The notes under the pieces: model-generated
Seen by the model: the letters and a program-made list of their open reading frames with translations, nothing else
Told to the model about the DNA's origin: nothing
Databases searched by the model: none
Made by a program: the position numbers and the translations under genes
In this document: piece after piece, positions 43,404-52,098 of the stretch
Position numbering within the stretch: the first letter of the stretch is position 1
Layout of the letters: every line of letters begins with the position of its first letter
NCBI GenBank assembly: GCA_015056765.1
Contig: SVFQ01000004.1
Span: 62,001 to 126,000 of the forward strand
Source of the DNA: Lachnospiraceae bacterium
GTDB lineage: Bacteria; Bacillota; Clostridia; Lachnospirales; Lachnospiraceae
DNA length: 64,000 bases
Direction of reading: 5' to 3'

Positions 43404-44291
43404 TTAGTCAAATAAAGCTTCTACATATTTTTCAGCATCAAAGAAGGTGAAGTTATCAATTCCTTCTCCCACTCCGATGTATTTTACCGGGATTTTGCAT
43501 TCTGCTTGTATCGCAACTGCAATTCCACCTTTTGCTGTGCCATCCATCTTTGTTAAGATGATACCTGTCAAATCACAGATTTCGCCGAATTCCTTTGCTT
43601 GCTGTAAAGCATTCTGTCCTGTGGTGGCATCGAGTACCAAAAGGTTTTCTCTTCTGGCATCAGGCATTTCTCTGTCCACAATACGATTCATTTTGCCAAG
43701 TTCATCCATAAGATTCTTTTTATTATGGAGTCTACCTGCCGTATCGCAAAGAAGAGTATCACAGTTTCTGGCTTTGCAAGCCTGTAAAGAATCATAAAGC
43801 ACTGCAGATGGGTCAGACCCTTCTGCTCCGGAAATCATATCCACGCCCGCTCTTTCCGCCCAGGTTTGAAGCTGTTCACCAGCCGCTGCACGGAAGGTAT
43901 CACAAGCGCCTATAATAACCTTTCTGCCTTGATTCTTCAGCATATGGGCCATCTTACCAATGGAAGTGGTCTTTCCTACACCATTGACACCGATGACTAA
44001 TACAACGGACTTTTCCGTTTCAAAATCATAAGCATCAAAAGGCAAGGACATTTGATCCATGATGCTTTGCTTTAAAAGTTTCTTGCAAGCATCTACGGTT
44101 TTAATATGCTGTTCATGAACCTGCTTTTTTAAGTCCTCTAAAATCAGCTGGGTGGTATGTACGCCCACATCACCCATGATAAGCGCTTCTTCTAGTTCTT
44201 CATAGAAGTCGTCATCAATCTGGGATGCCATAAAGACATTTCCCAGATTGCTTTTTAACTTACTAAAAAATCCTTTGTTCTCTTCGCTCAT
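43404..44291 (-). CDS. ftsY: SRP receptor FtsY
   Basis: Docks the ribosome-SRP complex at the membrane. The 295-residue protein has the NG domain: VVLVIGVNGVGKTTSIGKMA near residue 93, DTFRAAAGEQLQ, DTAGRLHNKKNLMDEL and TKMDGTAKGGIAVAI. The acidic A domain of E. coli is missing, as usual in Firmicutes. GAGTGA precedes the ATG. It follows smc by 9 bases in the rnc-smc-ftsY order. Confidence 0.97.
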   Translation of the reverse strand: MSEENKGFFSKLKSNLGNVFMASQIDDDFYEELEEALIMGDVGVHTTQLILEDLKKQVHEQHIKTVDACKKLLKQSIMDQMSLPFDAYDFETEKSVVLVIGVNGVGKTTSIGKMAHMLKNQGRKVIIGACDTFRAAAGEQLQTWAERAGVDMISGAEGSDPSAVLYDSLQACKARNCDTLLCDTAGRLHNKKNLMDELGKMNRIVDREMPDARRENLLVLDATTGQNALQQAKEFGEICDLTGIILTKMDGTAKGGIAVAIQAECKIPVKYIGVGEGIDNFTFFDAEKYVEALFD

Positions 44292-44300
44292 AAAGTCACT

Positions 44301-47300
44301 CTAATTCATAATTTCTTTGTCAATCAAATCTACGCTGACAAGGGCGGAAACACCCTTCTCCTGCATGGTGATACCATACAGTCTGTCTGCACTTTCCATA
44401 GTACCACGTCTATGGGTAATGACAATAAACTGGGTACTCTTGGTCAGTTTATGCAGATATTTTGCGAAACGGCCTACGTTATTCTCATCTAATGCAGCCT
44501 CAATCTCATCCAGCAAACAGAATGGTGAAGGCTTCAGGTTCTGAATTGCAAATAATAATGCAATAGCTGCAAGCGCTTTTTCACCACCGGAAAGCTGCAT
44601 CATATTTTGCAGTTTCTTACCTGGTGGCTGCGCTGTAATATTGATGCCTGCCTCCAGAATATCTTCGTCTTCTGCCAGTTCCAAAGTACCATGGCCACCA
44701 CCGAACAGTTCTTTGAAGACCTTATCGTATTCTCTGCCAATCTCAGCAAATTTGTCTTTAAACTGCTTTCTCATGGCAGTATCCAATTCTGTGATAATAG
44801 TCTCCAGCTGTTTCTCAGCTTCGATCAAGTCGTCATGCTGGCCTTTCAAGAAAGTATAACGCTCCATCAAGTTCTTGTAATCTTCAATGGCATTTACGTT
44901 AACATCTCCCAGCTTACGGATTTCATCCTTAATTGTGGTAATGGATTTCTTCATGGCCGGAAGATCAGTCATATCTTCCTGACGCATAGCAGCAGCATCC
45001 GTCAAGGTAATCTCGTATTCGTCCCACATATAATTAATCTGGGATTCCACATATTCTTCCTGACGTTCTTTCTGTGCATTCAAACGATACACTTCTTTAT
45101 CCAGTTCGTTGATACGGCTGGAAAGTTCTTCGCGTTTATCAAAGAAGTTCTTCTGTTTTTCCGTCAGTTCTTCTTTTTGCTGCTGTTTTTCTTTCAGCTC
45201 TTTTTCCGCATCGGATTGTGCCCCGAAGGAAGCTTCAATGGTCTCTTCTATTGCTTTGAGGTTTTCTTTGTTTTGAAGAACTTCCTCGTCGCTATGCTCT
45301 AAGCTGTCTTTGATTTCCTGCAATTCTGCGGTATGACGCGCAATTTCAGCATCGATTCGATCCACATTGGCCTGTTCGAATTCCTGCTTTTGCAGCATCT
45401 TCTGCACATCCAAATCGATAGAAGAAACAGAAAGGGCCTGTTTTTCTTCCTGATCATGCATACCTTCTACTTCAGCCTGAAGTTTTTCGATATCCGCTGT
45501 CATTTCCTTTTCTTTGTCCATGGACGCAGATAACTCATCTTCTACCTTCTGTTTATCAGCAGCGATGTCCTGCAATTGCTTCTCGATGTCTTTCTCTTCA
45601 TCGTGTAAAGAGCCTAAGTCATTCTTTTGCTCATTCTTTTTCTCAATTGCCGCATCTAAATTCAGTTGTGCTGTATTTTGCTGCAGAATCGCATTCTGTG
45701 CCAGCATGCGCAAGTTTTCCACTTTTGCACGTAAGCCATTACGTTCTTCACGAATTTTGGAGATTTGATCTTCAATCTCCTGTGTTTCCTTCTGAATTTT
45801 TGACACTTTCTCTTCTAATTCAGCAAGTTCACGACGTCTGCTTAATAAATTAGAATTATTTTTGAAAGCACCACCGGAGATAGCACCACCCGGTACCAAA
45901 AGTTCACCCTCTAACGTAACCATACGAACGGAATACTGGAACTTACGAGCAATTTTCATGGCATGGTCGATGGTATCAACCACAAGAATACGTCCCAGCA
46001 TTGCTTTCGCCACGTTACGATACTTTTTATCCAGATTTACAAGGGTGTCAGCAAGACCGATTGCACCTTCTTCTTTCAAAGCTTCAGGATTTTTAAACTC
46101 CTGTGGATGGTCTAGCGCCGTAAGAGGTAAGAAAGTAGCTCGACCGTAGCGATTCTTTTTTAAGAATCCAATCATACGCTTGGCAGTTTCTTCATCCTCC
46201 GTTACCACGTTTTGGATATTACCACCAAGAGCCGTTTCAATGGCCACTTCGTACTTCTGATCCACCTGAATAATATCCGCTACAACACCAATCAATCCTT
46301 TTTCGGATTTCTTTTGTTCCATCACCATTTTGACAGAACCACCATAACCTTCATAACGTTCCGTTAAATTGGCCAAGGTTTCTAATTTTGATTTTTCCTG
46401 ATGGTATAGCTCTCTTTTCTTGCGCAGTTTCTCATCTAATTCAGACATTTCATCGTGAATTTCTGATAATCTTCCATCCACTTCAGCCTGCTGTGCATCA
46501 TAGGCTTTTGCCTCTTCAGAGATTTTGGCAAGATTCTCTTTCAATTCCTCAATCAGCTTATCCTGGGCTTCTTCGTCGGATTTGTAACGAATCAGTCTGG
46601 AAGATAACTCTGCTTTACGAATCTGAACCTGCTCTAACATGGTGTCAAAACGACCCATCTGAGATTTTGTGGTTGCTCTGGCATTTAAGCCATCAATAAT
46701 GGCATTCTTCAGTTCTTCAATGCGATTATTATGCGCCTCAATTTTGCCCTGAATTTCTTCTAAAGCATCATTTGCCTCTTTCTTCTTTTCTTCGATTTCA
46801 GAAAGTTGCTGATCAATGACCTTCTTCTCTTCCAGAATCTTGTCCTTGTCCGCTGTCTTTTCATCGATTTCCTGCTGAACAGCTACGACACGACTCTGCA
46901 AATGCTCTTTATTTCCTGCTGCAGAGCTAATACGCTCTTTTAAAATATTAAGCTGAATCTCCAGTTTAGAACGCTTCTCTAAAGACTCGTTCATCAGAGC
47001 ATGGGCATTTTCGATTTCTTCCCCAAGGCGCTGAATCTCACTTTGTACAAAGTCATAATCCGCTTTTGCCTGGTCGAAATTTTCTTTATTCTCTTCTAAT
47101 TCAGCACTGGCATTTTTGTATTTTTCCTGCACATCTTCCAACTGCTTCAGCACGCGGTCATGATCTAACAGGAATACATTCACATCTAAAGTCTTTAATT
47201 CTTCTTTTTTCTTTAAGTAGATTTTCGCCTTTTCAGACTGTTTCTCTAAAGGACCTACCTGCTTTTCCAGTTCCGTTAGGATATCATTGACACGAAGCAG

Positions 47301-47861
47301 ATTTGCATGCTCATTGTCAAGCTTCTTCATAGCTTCAGTCTTACGACGTTTGAACTTTACAATACCTGCAGCTTCATCGAAAAGCTCACGTTTCTCTTCC
47401 GGCTTTCCGCTTAAGATTTTATCAATCTGACCCTGTCCGATAATGGAATAGCCTTCTTTACCGATACCGGTATCATAAAAAAGCTCATACACGTCTTTTA
47501 AACGGCATGGACTGTTATTGATAACATATTCACTTTCACCGGAACGATATAACCTACGTCCAACGGTAACTTCTTCAAAATCTACGGGAAGTGCATGATC
47601 GGAGTTATCTAATGTAATGGCTACATAGGCATAACTAAGTGGTTTACGCATTTCTGTACCGGAAAAGATAACATCCTGCATAGACGAGCCACGCAATTGC
47701 TTGATTTTTTGTTCACCCAAAACCCAGCGAACAGCGTCTGCTACATTACTTTTACCGGAACCGTTTGGTCCCACAATGCCGGTGATACCCGGCTTGAATT
47801 CAAATACGATTTTATTAGCAAATGACTTAAAGCCATGAACTTCTATACTTTTTAAATACAT
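44301..47861 (-). CDS. smc: Chromosome segregation protein SMC
   Basis: ATPase that organises and segregates the chromosome with ScpA/ScpB. The 1186-residue protein has Walker A GPNGSGKSNVADAVRW near residue 32, a coiled coil, the hinge (about residues 500-660, GYGGSVKMVMEQKKSEKGLI to GGAISGGAF), a second coiled coil, the signature LSGGEKALAAIALLFA and Walker B FCLLDEIEAALDE close to the C-terminus. It overlaps rnc by 10 bases and precedes ftsY. The length is standard. Confidence 0.98.
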   Translation of the reverse strand: MYLKSIEVHGFKSFANKIVFEFKPGITGIVGPNGSGKSNVADAVRWVLGEQKIKQLRGSSMQDVIFSGTEMRKPLSYAYVAITLDNSDHALPVDFEEVTVGRRLYRSGESEYVINNSPCRLKDVYELFYDTGIGKEGYSIIGQGQIDKILSGKPEEKRELFDEAAGIVKFKRRKTEAMKKLDNEHANLLRVNDILTELEKQVGPLEKQSEKAKIYLKKKEELKTLDVNVFLLDHDRVLKQLEDVQEKYKNASAELEENKENFDQAKADYDFVQSEIQRLGEEIENAHALMNESLEKRSKLEIQLNILKERISSAAGNKEHLQSRVVAVQQEIDEKTADKDKILEEKKVIDQQLSEIEEKKKEANDALEEIQGKIEAHNNRIEELKNAIIDGLNARATTKSQMGRFDTMLEQVQIRKAELSSRLIRYKSDEEAQDKLIEELKENLAKISEEAKAYDAQQAEVDGRLSEIHDEMSELDEKLRKKRELYHQEKSKLETLANLTERYEGYGGSVKMVMEQKKSEKGLIGVVADIIQVDQKYEVAIETALGGNIQNVVTEDEETAKRMIGFLKKNRYGRATFLPLTALDHPQEFKNPEALKEEGAIGLADTLVNLDKKYRNVAKAMLGRILVVDTIDHAMKIARKFQYSVRMVTLEGELLVPGGAISGGAFKNNSNLLSRRRELAELEEKVSKIQKETQEIEDQISKIREERNGLRAKVENLRMLAQNAILQQNTAQLNLDAAIEKKNEQKNDLGSLHDEEKDIEKQLQDIAADKQKVEDELSASMDKEKEMTADIEKLQAEVEGMHDQEEKQALSVSSIDLDVQKMLQKQEFEQANVDRIDAEIARHTAELQEIKDSLEHSDEEVLQNKENLKAIEETIEASFGAQSDAEKELKEKQQQKEELTEKQKNFFDKREELSSRINELDKEVYRLNAQKERQEEYVESQINYMWDEYEITLTDAAAMRQEDMTDLPAMKKSITTIKDEIRKLGDVNVNAIEDYKNLMERYTFLKGQHDDLIEAEKQLETIITELDTAMRKQFKDKFAEIGREYDKVFKELFGGGHGTLELAEDEDILEAGINITAQPPGKKLQNMMQLSGGEKALAAIALLFAIQNLKPSPFCLLDEIEAALDENNVGRFAKYLHKLTKSTQFIVITHRRGTMESADRLYGITMQEKGVSALVSVDLIDKEIMN

Positions 47862-48538
47862 GATTTCCTCAATAACAACGCCGCGTATGCAGCATGCTGC
47901 TCCGCTAATTTTTTGCTGTGTCCGCTTCCGGAAGCCAGATAATTCTCTTCCTCATACACGTCCACATAGAACACCTTGTTGTGTTCCGGTCCCTCTTCCT
48001 TCACAAGGTCATAACGCAGGGCATGGCCTTCCTTCTGAACCAGCTCTTGTAAGATAGTCTTCGCATCATAAAAGAGCTGCTTCTCCTGAATATCAGATAG
48101 AATCAGTCGGTGAATAAAACTTTTTGCTTCTTCGAATCCACTATCTAAATAAATCGCACCAATAATTGCTTCTACCACATCTGCAATAATAGATGCCCTA
48201 TGTCTGCCTCCGGTTAGTTCTTCCCCTTTTCCAAGGTTCAGATATTGACCTAAATCTATGGTATCTGCACAAAAGGCTAAGGACTGCTCACACACTAGGG
48301 AAGCTCTGATTTTTGTGAGCTTTCCTTCCTTGCACTCCGGATACTCTTTATATAAATACTCACTGCTTACAAGTTCTAATACCGCATCTCCCAAGAACTC
48401 AATTCTTTCATAATCGGGTACCTTGTTGACTTTTCTTTCGTTGGCATAAGAACTATGTGTAATGGCCTGTTTCAATAAAGACTGATCTTGAAACACATAC
48501 CCAATCTTCTCTTGCAGTTCCTCTATAGAATGGCTCAT
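47852..48538 (-). CDS. rnc: Ribonuclease III
   Basis: Double-strand-specific endonuclease that processes rRNA and many mRNAs. The 228-residue protein has the catalytic signature NKVPDYERIEFLGDAVLEL near residue 38, DVVEAIIGAIYLDSG near residue 118, and the C-terminal dsRNA-binding domain (AKTILQELVQKEGHALRYDL to GSGHSKKLAEQHAAYAALL). GAGAGGGA precedes the ATG. It starts 2 bases after acpP and overlaps smc. Confidence 0.97.
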   Translation of the reverse strand: MSHSIEELQEKIGYVFQDQSLLKQAITHSSYANERKVNKVPDYERIEFLGDAVLELVSSEYLYKEYPECKEGKLTKIRASLVCEQSLAFCADTIDLGQYLNLGKGEELTGGRHRASIIADVVEAIIGAIYLDSGFEEAKSFIHRLILSDIQEKQLFYDAKTILQELVQKEGHALRYDLVKEEGPEHNKVFYVDVYEEENYLASGSGHSKKLAEQHAAYAALLLRKSCI

Positions 48539-48539
48539 A

Positions 48540-48773
48540 TTAATTCCCTCTCTCGCGTTTAATCAGTGCCACGGCCTCTTCTACAGTTGAAACCTTCGTT
48601 ACCTTCTCATTCGTCAAGTGAATATCAAAGGTATCCTCCAGTTTCAGTACAATTTGATATACATCCAAAGAATCTGCCCCTAAATCACCGGTAAATGTCA
48701 TGTTAGGAGAGATCTCTTTCGGATCCACATTCAAAACTTCTGCGATAATATCGCATAGGACTTTCATTTCCAT
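48540..48773 (-). CDS. acpP: Acyl carrier protein
   Basis: Carries growing fatty acids on a phosphopantetheine arm. The 77-residue acidic protein has the attachment serine in GDLGADSLDVYQIVLKLED near residue 36. It lies 5 bases after plsX, which uses acyl-ACP as substrate, and 2 bases before rnc. Confidence 0.96.
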   Translation of the reverse strand: MEMKVLCDIIAEVLNVDPKEISPNMTFTGDLGADSLDVYQIVLKLEDTFDIHLTNEKVTKVSTVEEAVALIKRERGN

Positions 48774-48777
48774 TTTG

Positions 48778-49785
48778 TTAATCCTGCACGCTTAATTTTT
48801 CTTTGATCTTTTCATTGATGCGCTGCTCTTTAAAAGTAACGCATTGTAATACGGAATTTTTAATTTCAACAGCTTTGGAGCTTCCGTGTGTTTTCACAAC
48901 CAAACCATTCAATCCAAGAAGTGGTGCTCCGCCATATTCTTCTAAGTCAAACTGCTTTAGAGTCTCTTTCAAAACCGGTTTTACCAAAAGGCCACCAATT
49001 TTACCTCTCGTGCAGCTCATAAGTCCGGATTTAATCTGCTTCAGCAAAGTGCCGGCAACACCTTCATACATTTTCAGAATAATATTTCCTGTAAAGGCCT
49101 CGCAAACGATTACATCTGCCACGCCTAGCGGAATATCTCTGGCTTCCACGCTACCGATAAAGTTAATATCCGGGCAATTCTTTAAAAGAGGGAAAGTCTC
49201 TTTTACGAGCTGATTTCCTTTTTCTTCTTCCGCCCCGATATTCACAATGCCAACTCTGGGATTCTTTATGCCACAAATATTTTCCATATAGATGGATCCC
49301 ATCTTTGCAAATTGCAAAAGCATGCTTGGTCTGGCATCTACATTGGCACCACAATCAATCAAAAGTGCCGGTCCGTTTTCAGTAGGAATAAGCGGTGCCA
49401 AAGGTGGTCTCTCCACGCCTTTTAATCTACCCACAATTACCTGGCCCCCAACCAGAGTAGCTCCGGTAGATCCGGCAGATACATATGCATCGCATTCACC
49501 GGTTCTCACCATCTCCAGTGCCTTCACCAAAGAAGAATCCTTCTTCTGGCGAATTGCAATTACAGGTGGCTCTGCAGTCTCAATCACTTCAGAAGCATCT
49601 ACAATTACAACTCTTTCCTTTGGGTACTCATATTTGGCAAGCTCTGCCTCAACAACTTCTTTTTTTCCAACTAAATATACTTCTACTGCAGCAGATTCTT
49701 TGGCAGCTTCAACTGCGCCTTTTACAATCTCAAGGGGTGCATTATCACCGCCCATAGCATCTACAGCAACTTTTACCTTTTCCAT
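48778..49785 (-). CDS. plsX: Phosphate acyltransferase PlsX
   Basis: Turns acyl-ACP into acyl-phosphate for PlsY. The 335-residue protein starts with VKVAVDAMGGDNAPLEIVKG and has GSTGATLVGGQVIVGRLKGV, ALLIDCGANVDARPSMLLQF, NIGAEEEKGN and CEAFTGNIILKMYEGVA. I place the start at 49785 with GGGAGGG upstream; a frame five codons longer contains that site. Its promoter lies just behind the rpmF terminator. The fabH gene that often lies between plsX and acpP is absent. Confidence 0.97.
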   Translation of the reverse strand: MEKVKVAVDAMGGDNAPLEIVKGAVEAAKESAAVEVYLVGKKEVVEAELAKYEYPKERVVIVDASEVIETAEPPVIAIRQKKDSSLVKALEMVRTGECDAYVSAGSTGATLVGGQVIVGRLKGVERPPLAPLIPTENGPALLIDCGANVDARPSMLLQFAKMGSIYMENICGIKNPRVGIVNIGAEEEKGNQLVKETFPLLKNCPDINFIGSVEARDIPLGVADVIVCEAFTGNIILKMYEGVAGTLLKQIKSGLMSCTRGKIGGLLVKPVLKETLKQFDLEEYGGAPLLGLNGLVVKTHGSSKAVEIKNSVLQCVTFKEQRINEKIKEKLSVQD

Positions 49786-49835
49786 GGAAAACCCTCCCAA
49801 AATCTATTACTCCACATGTAGAGTCATACCATATT

Positions 49836-49864
49836 ATTTTACTGTAAAATCATATGAAATTCAA
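49836..49864 (-). promoter_or_regulatory. plsX promoter
   Basis: On the minus strand TTGAAT (49864-49859) and TAAAAT (49841-49836) are exactly 17 bases apart, about 50 bases before the plsX ATG and directly after the rpmF terminator. Confidence 0.7.
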
Positions 49865-49867
49865 TAC

Positions 49868-49897
49868 AAAAGGGACCCCATCACTGGAGTCCCTTGT
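49868..49897 (-). terminator. rpmF terminator
   Basis: Inverted arms AAGGGACTCC and GGGGTCCCTT (minus strand) with an 8-base loop and a TTTTG end, 35 bases after the rpmF stop. It separates yceD-rpmF from plsX. Confidence 0.8.
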
Positions 49898-49931
49898 TTG
49901 CTTCTTCTTACGGAAGTGTATCCGTTAAAGA

Positions 49932-50117
49932 TTAATCTTCGTTTACAGAAACGATTTCTCTCTTGTTGTAAGAGCCGCATTTCTTGCAAACTCTGTGAGG
50001 CATCATAAGTGCACCACATTTGCTGCATTTAACTAAAGTTGGAGCAGACATTTTCCAGTTTGCTCTTCTTTTGTCTCTTCTACCTCTAGAAGACTTGTTT
50101 TTTGGACAAATAGACAT
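49932..50117 (-). CDS. rpmF: Ribosomal protein L32
   Basis: 50S subunit protein of 61 residues. SICPKNKSSRGRRDKRRANW is the family start, and CSKC near residue 30 and CKKC near residue 43 form the zinc site, so this is the zinc-binding (C+) form. The start at 50117 has AGGAGG; the longer frame is the end of yceD in another frame. It lies 14 bases after yceD in the near-universal pair. Confidence 0.97.
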   Translation of the reverse strand: MSICPKNKSSRGRRDKRRANWKMSAPTLVKCSKCGALMMPHRVCKKCGSYNKREIVSVNED

Positions 50118-50130
50118 TACGTTACACCTC

Positions 50131-50643
50131 CTATCTTGCTTCGAAGATATCTTTGATCGCTGCCATTCTGGGGTCCGGTACGAATCTGTCGCATCCGCAC
50201 TCACCAAGGTTCAGGTTTTTACCGCAAACCATGCAAATTCCTTTGCAATCCTCTTTGCACAAAACCTTCATAGGCATGCTAAGTAGTATTTCGTCGTTGA
50301 TCAGATCCTCTACATTGAGTGAATAATTCTCAATAAAGCTCTGCTCTTCTTTGGTTTCTTCATCTAATCGATCCGGTGCATATACCACTCTGTCGATTTC
50401 AAAAGATACTGTCTGTTCCACCGGTTCCAGGCATCTGCTGCAATTCATACGAAGATGAATTTCTCCAGCACCTGTGATTCTGATTTTTCCTTTTTCAACT
50501 GCGGAAAAAGTCAGTAGAACCTTCGGGCAATCAATGACTTCAACAGTCTCACCCATGTGAACAAACGAGGAAGCCTCATAAGAAACTTCTTTCTTTTCTT
50601 CTTTGTCAGATGAAGCAAATACGTCAGATAAATTCACTAACAT
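50131..50643 (-). CDS. yceD: YceD/DUF177 family protein
   Basis: Conserved protein linked to 23S rRNA maturation in other bacteria. The 170-residue protein has CSRCLEPVEQTV near residue 78 and a C-terminal Cys cluster (CKEDCKGICMVCGKNLNLGE then CGC), which may bind zinc. The start at 50643 has AGGAG; a frame seven codons longer contains that site. It heads the yceD-rpmF transcript from a strong promoter. Confidence 0.92.
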   Translation of the reverse strand: MLVNLSDVFASSDKEEKKEVSYEASSFVHMGETVEVIDCPKVLLTFSAVEKGKIRITGAGEIHLRMNCSRCLEPVEQTVSFEIDRVVYAPDRLDEETKEEQSFIENYSLNVEDLINDEILLSMPMKVLCKEDCKGICMVCGKNLNLGECGCDRFVPDPRMAAIKDIFEAR

Positions 50644-50670
50644 AGTCGTCTCCTGCTCACACATTTATAC

Positions 50671-50699
50671 ACTATACAGTTTTTGCATAGCTTTGTCAA
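50671..50699 (-). promoter_or_regulatory. yceD-rpmF promoter
   Basis: On the minus strand a perfect TTGACA (50699-50694) and TATAGT (50676-50671) stand 17 bases apart, 28 bases before the yceD ATG. Clear housekeeping sigma promoter. Confidence 0.88.
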
Positions 50700-50725
50700 G
50701 CAAAACTTTTATTTTGTATACCGGA

Positions 50726-51919
50726 TTATTTTACCAATGCAACGGTCTCTCTTGCGATGGCAAGTTCCTCATTGGTAGGGATGACATAAACCTTGGTCTT
50801 GGAATCTGCAGTAGAGATCATAATCTCCTCGCCACGTTTATGGTTAGCTTCTTCATCCAGCTGTACTCCCAGGTAGCCTAAATATTCACATACCATGCTG
50901 CGAATCTTTGCGGAGTTCTCACCGATACCTGCTGTGAAGCAGATGGCATCTACACCGTTCATGGCCGCTACATAAGCACCGATGTATTTCGCTACTCGAT
51001 AAGTGTAGACTTCCATAGTCTGTACGCAGAGTTTGTCGCCTTTGTTGTAACCATCTTCGATATCTCTGGAGTCAGATGATACGCCGGAAAGTCCAAGCAT
51101 ACCGGACTTCTTATTCAGGATGGTCATGATTTCGTCGATGTTTTTGCCTTCTTTGTGAGCAATGAATTCCAGAATTGCTGCGTCGATATCACCGGCTCTG
51201 GTACCCATTACCAGACCCTCTAATGGAGTAAGACCCATAGAAGTATCTACACATTTACCATTCTGTACAGCAGATACAGATCCGCCGTTACCCAAATGGC
51301 AAACAATCAGTCGAAGATTCTCATAAGGCTGTCCCATAATATCTGCACATCTCTTAGATACATAAGAGTGGCTGGTACCGTGGAAACCGTATCTTCTTAA
51401 TTTGTATTTATCGTAGTATTCGTGAGGAATGGCATATAAGTATGCTTTCTCAGGCATAGTCTGATGGAACGCAGTATCAAATACAGCCACCATAGGAGTG
51501 GTAGGCATCAGACTCTGGCAAGCACGGATACCGATAAGGTTTGCAGGGTTGTGTAAAGGAGCAAGTTCACTTACCTCTTCGATTGCTTTCAGTACATCCT
51601 CTGTAATCACAGTAGCGCTGGCGAATTTCTCTCCACCATGTACGATACGATGACCAACAGCTCCGATTTCATCCAGGCTCTTTACTACACCGTTTTCAGC
51701 GTCTGTCAGAGCTGCCAGAACTAGGCGAATTGCCTCTTTGTGATCAGGCATAGGGCTTACAGTTGTGATTTTATCTTTGCCTGCTGGGCTATATACCAAC
51801 TGGCTTCCTTCGATACCGATTCTTTCACAAAGACCTTTTGCCAAAACTGCTTCTGTCTCAGAATCAATCAGCTGAAATTTCAGGGATGAACTACCACAGT
51901 TCACTACAAATACTTTCAT
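50726..51919 (-). CDS. ackA: Acetate kinase
   Basis: Converts acetyl-phosphate and ADP to acetate and ATP, an energy-yielding step of fermentation. The 397-residue protein starts with KVFVVNCGSSSLKFQLID and has GHRIVHGGEKF, FDTAFHQTMPEKAYLYAIP, HGTSHSYVSKR, HLGNGGSVSAV and FTAGIGENSAKIR, which together form the acetate kinase active site. The start at 51919 has AAGGAAG; a longer frame runs into the promoter. pta is not adjacent. The divergent neighbour, tmcAL, uses acetate directly. Confidence 0.98.
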   Translation of the reverse strand: MKVFVVNCGSSSLKFQLIDSETEAVLAKGLCERIGIEGSQLVYSPAGKDKITTVSPMPDHKEAIRLVLAALTDAENGVVKSLDEIGAVGHRIVHGGEKFASATVITEDVLKAIEEVSELAPLHNPANLIGIRACQSLMPTTPMVAVFDTAFHQTMPEKAYLYAIPHEYYDKYKLRRYGFHGTSHSYVSKRCADIMGQPYENLRLIVCHLGNGGSVSAVQNGKCVDTSMGLTPLEGLVMGTRAGDIDAAILEFIAHKEGKNIDEIMTILNKKSGMLGLSGVSSDSRDIEDGYNKGDKLCVQTMEVYTYRVAKYIGAYVAAMNGVDAICFTAGIGENSAKIRSMVCEYLGYLGVQLDEEANHKRGEEIMISTADSKTKVYVIPTNEELAIARETVALVK

Positions 51920-51980
51920 TTCTCTCTTCCTTCCAAAAACCTGCGGCATCTTCCAAATTCTTGCCGCACATGCTATCCTT

Positions 51981-52009
51981 ATTATACTAATCTTGAAAAT
52001 TGCATACAA
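51981..52009 (-). promoter_or_regulatory. ackA promoter
   Basis: On the minus strand TTGTAT (52009-52004) and a perfect TATAAT (51986-51981) are 17 bases apart, about 60 bases before the ackA ATG. Confidence 0.7.
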
Positions 52010-52098
52010 CACGAAAATTGTGCAAAATAATAAACAATTTCTTAAGAAAACCCCTGAAAAATAGGCACTTCTGACAATTTTTTAACAAGGACAGCAAT

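Noticed and set aside
44607..45302. 231-codon open frame on the plus strand
   Set aside because: It lies fully inside smc on the opposite strand. The sequence is a Phe/Leu-rich translation of the antisense of a coiled coil, with no ribosome site or family motif.
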